Below, piece by piece: positions 56,160 to 64,000 of a stretch of DNA of 64,000 nt. Numbering within the stretch: the stretch's first letter is position 1; each line of letters begins with the position of its first letter. The translations under genes were made by a program, and so were the position numbers. Below the pieces are notes generated by a model, which worked only from the letters and a program-made list of their open reading frames with translations, searched no databases and was not told where the DNA came from. This DNA is from Siderastrea siderea. Lineage: Eukaryota; Cnidaria; Anthozoa; Scleractinia; Rhizangiidae. The stretch spans positions 30,205,401 through 30,269,400 of the forward strand of contig OZ034969.1 of the NCBI GenBank assembly GCA_964030785.1. The letters run 5' to 3'.

Positions 56160-56790
56160 GGTAACGAGGTAGAATTTCCCAATCCACTGCATATATTGCG
56201 GCAGCAATGTGCATACATCTTCCATCTCGACCACCTATACACTTACTGTTACACTTACATCTTGACTGAAGTACACTACCTCGGTTTGCACCTCTACCCT
56301 CAAGAATAAATCAGAGATCGTAGTACTCCTTTCCTTCATCCGTTTTGATTTTCATGAGAGGCCACACTTTGCAATTGGCTACATATACATGGACACCCTC
56401 TTGATTCAACTGAGCAGTTAGTAAAGATTCTACATAACCATCACTGAATAAGCGATAATCTTCAAATGACTTGTAAGCAGCGAGCCCATGCCAGTCGTAA
56501 TCAGTGCAGAGGTAAATCAAACAACCCAAACGGCGGCGACGAGTTGAAGTTGTTCACGGTCTTCAGAGAAAATGGATTGGGAATTAGCCTGTCATGAATT
56601 ATTAAATTATCTGCATCGTTGGTTTGATCTTTTTCGAAGTTTGGATCCACCGGCAAAACCATTCTTTCGACTGCAGAGGCGATTTCCATTAGCGAAGTTT
56701 TCAAACATCCGCTTTCTGAAACTCGACGTTCCTGCATAATTCAGTTATATTCATGGCGTTGAAGTCGCTCTTATTCTTCTGCTTTGACAT
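56160..56790 (-). pseudogene. SAP-like/SWIM zinc-finger gene, broken copy in the right arm
   Basis: Starts at ATG 56790 (MSKQKNKSDFNAMNITEL) and continues through shifted frames: SLMEIASAVERMVLPVDP, NSSPPFGLFDL, DYDWHGLAAYKSFEDYRLFS, GVHVYVANCKVWPLMKIKTD. A TGA at 56311-56313 follows YYDL. Past it the frame reads ILEGRGANRGSVLQSRC and a SWIM-type zinc-binding pattern (C-x-C ... C-x-H within CKCNSKC and RCMHIAAAIY, about 56,205-56,265). Related metazoan proteins, as I recall them, combine such a SWIM finger with a YqaJ-type nuclease and are transposon-associated; the nuclease part is absent here. Stops and frameshifts make it a pseudogene. Confidence 0.65.
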
Positions 56791-56799
56791 TTGAATTGT

Positions 56800-57520
56800 A
56801 TAGTAACGGGAACTTGAAATAGCGACTCGTAATTTGTAGACGTGTGGTTGTTTGGGAACCGAATGTCCGAACTTTCGCGGTTTGTTTACATCAAAAGTCG
56901 CGTGACAATACACGTGAAAATCTAACGCCGAAAACGTGAAAGCTGATCAATTGTCTGATAACTCGAGGATTCTTGTGGCTTGCCTGTTTGTTATATTTCT
57001 CAGTTAAATTCGACCTCTGAACGTTTGTCAAGCGACTTAATATGTTTTTTACGCCGCTTTTGGCATATTAGGTACATTGAATTTGTTTCGTTTAGGAACT
57101 TGATAGGTTTTTTCAGCCTCTCATGTTTATATTTGTGACAATAAAGGATCTGAAATAATATCTGCAACGTGATGAGTTTCCCTGCTGATGTCTGTAACGC
57201 CGGGCACGGCTTATATAAATTTCTTTTGCAGGATGTGGTGTTTCGTATCATGGAGTGTGATCTGTAGTCCCTCTTCGTCATGAAATTAAAGTTATAGCTT
57301 CTTTATAGCTATGCAACGTGTAATAGATGGCTGAACCCCGCTTCAGTCAAACGTGTGAAAGCAAAGTTATGAGAACGGCTAAAACACGAGCGTGGGAGTC
57401 GTGCAGGCCTGTCATCCCCATTTTACACAGTTGATCTACGAGTTTTCTGAACTAGAAATAGAACACAAAATGATCTAACACGAAAACTTTGTCCCAGCCT
57501 TCCGCTCCGTTAAGAAAATG
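56800..57520. other. Right-arm sequence of the 7-kb element, non-coding
   Basis: Between the SWIM-type pseudogene and the terminal repeat. It presumably contains the 5' flank of that gene. No other feature seen. Confidence 0.4.
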
Positions 57521-57766
57521 TTAGGGGAGGGGGGTAGGGGGGTGGTCAAAGTCGAAAGTTGAAAGTGAGAAATGAGAATTCGCAACCCGATTTTCGTACT
57601 TCAGAAATCGACATTCGATTTCGACTTTTCAAGTTGAAAATTGACTTTTAAAAGCGACTTTTTAGTTCGTAAATCGACTTTTGATTTTTGAGTTTGACTT
57701 TTCACTTTGCAGATCGACTTTTGATTTTGTGTTTTTGACTTTTGATGGCCACTGTCGGCCGCCGTA

Positions 57767-57862
57767 GTTCATACATCGTCTCTAATTTTATTTACGCACG
57801 TAAAGCCAGTTAAATTTACGCCCGTACGCACGTAAAATTTACGCAACAGTGGAAATCAACCT
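57767..57862. mobile_element. Second TTAA MITE, right part
   Basis: Continues the MITE interrupted at 50754: GTTCATACATCGTCTCTAAT, then TACGCACGTAAAGCCAGT and GTGGAAATCAACC, followed by TTAA (57863-57866). Confidence 0.85.
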
Positions 57863-58065
57863 TTAAGGTAGGAAAAATTGAATCGACTTGAAAAAAGCCA
57901 ACAACTACCCCGTGTTATCAACGTCAAAAATAAGGTTCGTCTTTAACGCAATTACCCAATTAATGTGTAATCCGATCGATATATGATTATGATGTATTAC
58001 TCCCAGGATTTCTACAAAGAGTCTTCAGCCAAAGAGAAAGAATATATAACCGATACATATACTCC

Positions 58066-58637
58066 TGGGCCCGGTTGCATAAAGAAACTTTTAAGATTAA
58101 GTGGGAATTTTTGCAACTGGTTCCTGTTTTCCTGAGAATATTTTCGCACCGTCATTGTGTTTCCTCTACCCTCTAATCCGCCTTCGGCCGATTTATCCAT
58201 AATAACGTGTAAGAAAGTCCTCTGAAACACAGGAAATGTTTGCAGAATCCCACTCAAAGGAGAAGGTCACTCCAGAAACGGTGTATTTTTTGAAATCGCC
58301 AATAAAAAGATAACACTAAGTTGAGTTACTGACCGTGGTTTTAGCTTCTAAAGTGCATCCGATCCCACTGAAATTCCTCTCCAAAGAGGACCAAAATTCA
58401 ACACTGCGCGCCGCCGTTTTGAATTGTACTTAGCAGCCTGGCCGCTTCTCCGTGACGTCAAAATGTGAACGAGACCAGCGGTCGGGTAACGGGGGCTCTA
58501 AAAAACGAGCCCAAGTTACCCGGCCGCGGTCAGTAACTCAACTTAGTGTTATCTCTTTATTGGCGATTTTAGAAAATACACCGTTTCTGGAGTGACCTTC
58601 TCCTATAATCTTAAGTTGCTTTATGCAACTGGGCCCT
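58066..58637. mobile_element. Outer foldback MITE containing another MITE
   Basis: Ends GGGCCCGGTTGCATAAAG, then AACTTTTAAGATTA, pair with TAATCTTAAGTTGCTTTATG, then CAACTGGGCCC. The inner MITE at 58258-58614 lies within it near its right end. Confidence 0.7.
58258..58614. mobile_element. MITE with about 80-bp terminal inverted repeats
   Basis: The left arm AGGAGAAGGTCACTCCAGAA, ACGGTGTATTTT, CGCCAATAAA, GATAACACTAAGTTGAGTTA is repeated as its complement at the right end (58,530-58,614). The arms are nearly identical, so insertion was recent. Confidence 0.88.
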
Positions 58638-58790
58638 GGGTTCAGATTCACGAGGCCCTCCTAAATTAAGATACATCCTAAGTGTTGTTTTTTGACAATA
58701 GCCTATTGTTATTCCAGCAATAGGCTATTGTTGAGAGATAGTACTTAGTATACATCTTAACTTAGGAGGGCTTCGTGAATCCAGCCCCTG
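58637..58790. mobile_element. Foldback MITE with internal perfect hairpin
   Basis: Arms (GGTTCAGATTCACGAGGCCC, TCCTAAATTAAGATA) pair with TATACATCTTAACTTAGGA and GGGCTTCGTGAATCCAGCC. The centre is a second hairpin, CAATAGCCTATTG / CAATAGGCTATTG. It directly abuts the foldback at 58066-58637. Confidence 0.8.
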
Positions 58791-59198
58791 GTTCTTAAAT
58801 TTATGAGGTAAAATCAGTGTTAGCCTGAAATCTATTTCACAAAATACGTTACAGCGCGTTGCTTCCTGGAATGTCCATAAAGAGGCTGGATCCTCCTCGG
58901 AGAGCTAAGAACCTAACACACACATAAGTAAGCTTGAACAAAACTTTTGTTGATCCCATTACCTCTCCACTTGACTTGATCAGATTGCCAGTGATCTTAA
59001 ATCTTGCTACCTCGAACACATAGAACGCCTGCAATTGAAGATTGTTTGGAGAACGCGCACAAACACTTCAGTTCGGCAATATCACGAATTAAAATAGCGT
59101 TCACGTTAAGGTCTAGTTTTCCCCATATGAAAAAGAAAAGTGTTTACCCTAATTCGCCTGGGCTTTTTTGGAGTTCCTGTGACTGGCGGTGGGTCAAA

Positions 59199-59256
59199 AT
59201 ACTTCCGGAGTCAAGAAGGGGGCACTTTATGCCCCCCTCCTTGACTCCGGTAGTAT
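59199..59256. repeat. GC-rich hairpin
   Basis: ATACTTCCGGAGTCAAGAAG pairs with CTTGACTCCGGTAGTAT around GGGGGCACTTTATGCCCCC. It lies just left of the 59262-59585 MITE copy. Confidence 0.7.
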
Positions 59257-59261
59257 TCAGT

Positions 59262-59585
59262 AAGGAGCTGGAGCAACCACGAGGGCAACGTGAAAGAAAA
59301 CGTCACTTTAAAATGACTTCACAAACAAATAAACTGCTTCGCGATTATTCCGACTCGTTTAATCTGTCAATTATCCAGGAGCTGAATTTGTAAGGACGGA
59401 ATTTGTTCAGGGAAAAAAACGAAAATTCACCTTCAAGTGTTCATGTTCTACGCAAAACTTTGAATTTGGTCATTTCACGTTGTAGTTGTGCTCAGGACGG
59501 CAAAGAAATATACTGAGATGTATTACGCACGTAAAGAGTTATTGTTTTGCTAATTAAAGCTTTTTTCGTTTTGTGACGTTCTCGT
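59262..59585. mobile_element. MITE copy related to 39631-40007
   Basis: Shares GAGCAACCACGAGGGCAACG, TTTAATCTGTC, AGGAGCTGAATTTGTAAGGA, ACGAAAATTCAC, TTTGAATTTGGTCATTTCAC, AGGACGGCAAAGAAAT and GTGACGTTCTCG with the complete copy at 39631-40007. Its right end runs into the PolB pseudogene, whose downstream sequence stops here. Confidence 0.7.
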
Positions 59586-61657
59586 TTAATAAGCCGTCTA
59601 TGAATCTCAGCTCAAATTTTGGATGTACCTCTCCTCCATACTTGTTCTTATACGGATCAAGAATGATATGTTTGGAAAAGGAAATGCATTGTTCCTTATC
59701 ATTGGGAATACATGATACCTTTTCCATTTTACTTCATAATCGAAAATTTCCATCAACAATCCATTTTCATCAACAATCTTACAACCAGCAAGTTGCTTGA
59801 TAAAAAGCTATGGGAATCATAGCCTGCAAGATTGTGAACAATTACAGGCAGGATTTTAGGCTTTTTCCAGAGTAGACTGTACTTATTATGTGCAGCTCCT
59901 CTGAACTTAGCTGTAAAGTGACATTATCACTATCAGATTGTTTTGCATAGACAATCGGATCCGTATTGAATTTTACACTTTCAAAACATTTATTATAATA
60001 AATATTCGATATAACGCGCGCTCTGATTGGTTGAAACAGCGTGCATTATCAGAGTACAGGTGCACGGAGTAGCCTGTGACACCATTCTGCACGCGCTGGC
60101 AAGCTGAAATCCTTTCTTGCGCGCGCTTTCAAGCTGTAAAAAAAACTTGATTTCTTGCAATTAAAAGCCAGTTTCTTTACAAATGTGAGCAAAGCTTTAT
60201 TATAAAACAAATAACAAAGCCAAAACCGTGCTTTGTTCTGTGATAAAGCACTCAAGGAAGTGACGAGCGCACTCAAGAAGTGGGAGAAGCACTCGCCTGC
60301 GGCTTGTGTTCACCCTACACGTCTTTCGTGCTCTCGTCACCTCCTTGCGTGCTTTATCACAGAACAAAGCACGGTTTTGGCTTTTTTATTTGTTAAATAT
60401 AAATGCAAAATTCAGCTGGTGAATAATGTTAGTACTTGTTAATATAGCTGGATTTTGAGTCTGGACACCAACCCAGAATGGGTGCTGTAACTGCTGACTC
60501 AAAATCAGCATATACCACCAAGGGTATATGCATCATTCTTTGGGTTTTGAAACACAACCATCTTTTTTGCATATGCTGGCATTTCAACCCTTACAGGTTG
60601 ATTTTTACCACAAATTTGAATGTGTTTGTTGAGTAAATCCTGATTTCCAAACGCATTCATTTTTTGAAATTTGTGAAGAAATGAGCCTGCTAAAGTTTTT
60701 AATATATTAATCAGACAATAATGTTGTCTAGATCCTTTGGAGATAAGTAAAAGATCAATAGCATTCGAATGATCTTTCTTATTCTTATTAATTCTCAAAG
60801 GATATACATTATTGTTCTCAAACCCAAAAATGTTTATATAATTTCCAGGATAATGTTTTTCAAACCTGGAAATTGCATTGTCTTTGCATTTAACAGGGAA
60901 AGTAAGTCCCGGCCAGTAAAATCAACCTGGTGCTGTTTTTCCTTTACATCGTATGATGCGTTCTGGATGTTGTTTTACAGGGTGTAAAGCCCTTAGGACA
61001 CACTATTAAAAACACTGGTTGTCCTTGTTTTTTATATTAGTTTTTTCAGGCAATTCTTTTGGTATGGAATATAACTGGATCCCCGTAGTGGTTTAAAGAC
61101 AATGGAACGTAGATTGAGAGATATTACTCTCTCAAATTTCCAGTTACTTTAATTTTTACTATAATTTTCTAATCTTTCTAATATTTCTGCTATCATGTTA
61201 TCATATATTTTTGAAGCAGAAATTTTGGGGGATCCATCACTTATATCATTTTTAATCATGAAACATGATAAAATTAATCTAACCTTTGTTTCACGGTCAA
61301 TACTTTTCTAATAAATGGTTTTCCTCTTTTTAGAAATATTTTTGATCCAATAGAAATAATTCCTTGGATTTCATATTGCTTGGCAAAACCTCTCAATGCA
61401 GAGGATTTTTCTTCAATTTCAATAATCTCTACATATTTTTTTTGTTAATAGTACCTTTTCCTGAAATATTATTCTTATTTTTTCAATATTTTTTCAAATT
61501 TTATATTTTTTTAATATTATATTCTCTAGGTGTTTAAAACTCTTTGCCAATTTTATTTTTTATTAAAAATTCTATCAGTTGTGGTCTCCTCCTTATTATC
61601 TTTTGCAAGCTTTTGTAATTCAGAAATTTGTAATTCGTTAAAATCTTTTTTGTCCAT
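59575..61657 (-). pseudogene. Protein-primed family B DNA polymerase, N-terminal half, degenerate
   Basis: Minus-strand remnant of a PolB of the protein-primed type found in Polintons/Mavericks, related viruses and linear plasmids. Pieces readable in successive frames from the 5' side: a short N terminus (ATG at 61657, FNELQISELQKLAKDNK), a central block with RALHPVKQHPERII, NIFGFENNNVYPLRI, HYCLINI and KHIQICGKNQPVRVEMP, then YADFE (60498-60512), the Exo I motif with its metal-binding Asp and Glu. After an interrupting MITE come TDPIVYAKQSD, FRGAAHNKYSL, VIVHNLAGYDSH (Exo II-type region), CISFSKHIILDPY and RFIDG. The polymerase palm motifs are not in the window. Many frameshifts and stops; non-functional. 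Confidence 0.75.
59995..60400. mobile_element. Foldback MITE inserted in the PolB pseudogene
   Basis: Contains a strong inverted repeat, CCAAAACCGTGCTTTGTTCT, GTGATAAAGCACTCAAGG and its complement (about 60,219-60,383), flanked by CGCGCGCTCTGATTGGTTG. PolB-like coding sequence continues on either side, which defines it as an insertion. Exact ends are approximate. Confidence 0.65.
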
Positions 61658-61779
61658 TTGACTGCCATTTTTTCTGTTTGTGTAAATTTTTGGGATTCTT
61701 TTTCATTCCAGAAAAACTTCAGACAAAACTTCAGACAATAATCAGTTTATTTCTGTTAAAAACTTCAGAGATTTGACTG

Positions 61780-63125
61780 CCATTTTTTTTGTCCCAGGAC
61801 CGCGGGCAAAATACCACTCACACCGAAGGAAGCTGATCAATTTTACAAAGAAGCAAAACCCCTGTTTCAGTCTTCATCGATGAATCTCCGAGAACAGGCA
61901 TCCAACTGTGACAAATTCCTACGGAGCATCCCTGAAAGCAACAGAAAAGCTGGAAACAAGATGAAATTCCTTGGCACTACATTGGATATGAACAATGACT
62001 CATTGTTTATCAGCGGATGTGACATCTCAGCCAGTCCAGTCAAAACCAAAAGAGAGGCTCTGCAGTTTATCAGCAAAATTTATGATCCTTTAGGGTTTCT
62101 CTCTCCAGTCAGACTGAGTGGAAAACTATTCATTCAAGACCTATGGCAACAAGAGTTAGACTGCGACAAAACACTCAGCGCTTCACAATAAGACAAACGG
62201 TGCAAACTACATGAAGGTCTTCTCCCACTGTCATCGCTGTCTATCCCTAGATACATAGAAGGAGACGACTACAAATTATTCTGCTTCAGTGATGCATCCG
62301 CCAAGGCATATTCAGCAGTAGTATACCTGTATTCTACAGTGGGTGGAACCGCAAACGTGAGCCTGATATTCTCCAAAGCTCTCCAAACAAACATCTAAGC
62401 ATCGGAAGATTAGAACTGTTAGCTGTTCTTATTGGCACTAGATCTATAAATTATGTGGCCAATCAACTCCAGGCTCCTGTGACAGACCGTATTCTGTGGA
62501 AAAACTCCCAATCTGTCCTACACTGGATGAAAAGCCACAAGCCATTGCCGACATTTGTTCAAAACGTTAACACGCTGAAAGAAATATCGTTCCTCGCACA
62601 AAGATGTAAAATTCAGGTATATCAGCACAAGCCAGAACCCTGATGACCTAACTACCAGGGGGCTCACAGCAGAACAACTCGTGCACCGCAAAATTATTAA
62701 CTTATGTTGGCACAGACTATCATGGCTCAAAGATGACATGACAAAGTGGCCCATCCTGGGACTTTCAGCAGATCGATGACGACACATTATAACAACTGGC
62801 TAAACACTCGGCTGTGCAGAGGTTATGTACGAAACTTCAGCTTTTTCAGAAATAGAATGCAAACAAAGAAATTAAAGGCTGCTGAACCAATTGCCCCTTT
62901 CGAGCTGAACGAAAAGGATTATTCCTCTTAAACCAGAGTTCTCAGAGTGTTAGCCTGGGCACTGTGATTCATCAGAAAACTTCGAAAGAAAAGTACCGAG
63001 AGAGAGGAGCCTACAGTTCACGAAATTAGCCAATCAAAGCTTATGTGGAAAACATACAACCAGAAAGGCAACTTCGCTTCAGAGAACCATGGTATCAAGA
63101 GCAACAAGAGCAACAATGATCTTAC
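61780..63125 (+). pseudogene. BEL/Pao retrotransposon pol fragment, degenerate
   Basis: Plus-strand remnant of BEL/Pao Pol between RT and integrase. Phrases include MKFLGTTLDM, KTKREALQFISKIYDPLGFL (the highly typical Pao segment) followed by SPVRLSGKLFIQDLW, then SSLSIPRYI, CFSDASAKAYSAVVY (RNase H-like with its Asp), LELLAVLIGTRSINY, ILWKNSQSVLHWMK and WLKDDMTKWP. Stops occur near 62,189 and 62,396, with frame changes after 62,640. The RT catalytic core upstream and the integrase downstream are missing or unrecognisable. Likely old. Confidence 0.82.
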
Positions 63126-63224
63126 AAGCTATTGAAATGATTCAATCGGAAAAGAAATGATCCCAACCTTGAAATAGGAATCATTTAACAAATGCAGATG
63201 TGAGGTTAAGGAAAAGTTCATTTA

Positions 63225-63550
63225 ACTGACAATTAACAATTTCTTCACAGCTTGTACCATAATGAAAGAATAACAATGACTTAATTAAGACTAACAATTA
63301 TAGTAGGATACCATGGCCAGAGTAATAACTATTATTTCCTTACTTTTGATCGAACTATGTCAACTATTCAAAGAATTAATCAGAAAAATATAGCAATGCC
63401 AATAATGAAATGCGAATCAGTGGTAAGTAAGGCTAAGAAAAAAGGATATAAAGCCAGAGTTGGCAGTTTCTTCACAGCTTATACCATTACGGTAGAGAAT
63501 AACATAACTACATTTAGACTAAAGACTATGGTAACATACAATTAGGTGGT
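63225..63550. repeat. Diverged direct repeat
   Basis: TTTCTTCACAGCTT[GA]TACCAT occurs at about 63,239 and 63,467, each followed by GAATAACA and GACTAA-containing sequence. Period about 228 bp. Confidence 0.5.
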
Positions 63551-63640
63551 ACATCAATTTTCTATCCACAGGCTGAAGGAACAAGATGTACACATGAATA
63601 CATGAATACAGGTGTATACAATGTTTGGAGCAACAGTTAT

Positions 63641-63819
63641 GAAACAGTGCTAAGTCATGCGCCTAGTTACCAAGACAACACATAGGATGGAGGGAGGGGA
63701 GCTGGTTACTAAAGGTACTCAACTGGAATGAAACAGTGCTAAGTCATGCGCCTAGTTACCAAGACAACACATAGGATGGAGGGAGGGGAGCTGGTTACTA
63801 AAGGTACTCAACTGGAATG
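63641..63819. repeat. 89-bp tandem duplication with polypurine tract
   Basis: GAAACAGTGCTAAGTCATGC starts at 63641 and again at 63730; both copies run through GGATGGAGGGAGGGGAGCTG to GTACTCAACTGGAAT and are identical by eye. The purine-rich tract and position 3' of the BEL/Pao fragment would suit a polypurine tract/LTR junction. Confidence 0.85.
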
Positions 63820-63849
63820 ATTACAAGAATGAAATGAACAATGGTAGAT

Positions 63850-64000
63850 TAAAGGTGCTCGATTTCACGTGAGTAGCCAAACGTCATTGGTCCGATATAA
63901 ATATCCTGATTGTAATAGTAGTGATGTTTGCACGTGAATGCGGATGACCTTTAGGCGTGTTGATTGAAAGGTCTTGTCTTGATAGCATATCGCATTGCCC
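63850..64000 (+). promoter_or_regulatory. Possible LTR-like promoter (partial)
   Basis: CATTGGTCCGATATAAATAT contains an inverted CCAAT and a TATA-like ATATAAATA, after GATTTCACGTGAG. It could be the start of an LTR belonging to the BEL/Pao remnant, or an unrelated promoter. The window ends before this can be decided. Confidence 0.25.

Larger units (their letters stand above)
50755..57766. mobile_element. 7.0-kb long-inverted-repeat element with GTTCAT duplication
   Basis: It interrupts the second TTAA MITE. GTTCAT precedes it (50749-50754) and follows it (57767-57772). The ends are TTACCGTGGCCGAG, then GGTGGCCATCGAAAG, pairing with CTTTTGATGGCCACTGTCGG, then CCGCCGTA. Subterminal arms of about 230 bp consist of AAGTCGAAATCAAA-like words and end in poly-C/poly-G (CACCCCCCCCCCTACC). 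Homology between the arms continues inward through the SWIM-type gene fragments (51125-51440 and 56160-56790) to CCATGCCAGGAGATCCCATG (51486 and its complement near 56,143-56,162). A DIRS element occupies the middle. Confidence 0.82.

Overview
This is nuclear DNA from an animal, most likely an anthozoan cnidarian such as a stony coral. The evidence is AT-rich, intron-containing genes with GT-AG splice sites, a RING/TRAF-type zinc-finger gene pair, many palindromic MITEs, and fragments of DIRS, Penelope, BEL/Pao and protein-primed PolB (Polinton-like) elements. The organism call is inference; nothing here fixes the species. Genes are sparse and repeats dominate.

Region 1-19,100 holds three small intronless ORFs (1287-1817 minus, 5492-6007 minus, 18482-19081 plus). 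Their proteins differ along most of their length but share a motif FP[DE]FFP[RP] near the C terminus, followed about 20 residues later by a segment typified by PT[LM]E[DQ]IFSG. The second has a TATA box, and the sequence upstream of it is duplicated at about 3820-4160. I recognise no known family; this is the best candidate for an undescribed protein family in the window. Between them lie tandem repeats (8640-9110, 15730-16400) and a nested inverted-repeat structure (9890-15095) whose inner 2.7-kb element (TTA target-site duplication) carries a broken Penelope-like reverse transcriptase.

Region 19,100-31,880 is mostly non-coding: microsatellites, MITEs, an exact-looking 461-bp tandem duplication (26933-27850), and two possible promoter/first-exon areas (about 28,140-28,260 and 29,630-30,032, the latter with two near-identical E2F-type sites and a CRE).

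Region 31,880-49,125 contains the main resolvable genes. Two RING plus TRAF-zinc-finger plus coiled-coil genes are arranged head to head (minus 37570 to 32734 or beyond; plus 37817 to 49125) across a 246-bp shared promoter with ETS, CCAAT and ISRE/IRF-like sites. Their exons match one for one in length and phase, so they are paralogues. Neither shows a MATH domain. The minus gene is followed by three tandem copies of a splice-competent exon module. The plus gene has one GC-AG intron, and its 6.4-kb intron 4 is filled with tandem repeats, foldbacks and MITEs with clear target-site duplications.

Region 50,330-57,870 is a three-level nest. A TTAA-flanked palindromic MITE is split by a 7.0-kb long-inverted-repeat element (6-bp duplication GTTCAT). 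Its arms each carry a broken copy of a SAP-like/SWIM zinc-finger gene in inverted orientation. Between the arms sits a degenerate DIRS retrotransposon (gag, RT-RNase H-methyltransferase-like, tyrosine recombinase) on the minus strand.

Region 57,870-64,000 has nested MITEs, a decayed N-terminal half of a protein-primed family B DNA polymerase (minus strand, exonuclease region interrupted by a MITE), and a decayed BEL/Pao pol fragment (plus strand) followed by an 89-bp tandem duplication. No tRNA, rRNA, CRISPR array or prokaryotic signal was recognised.
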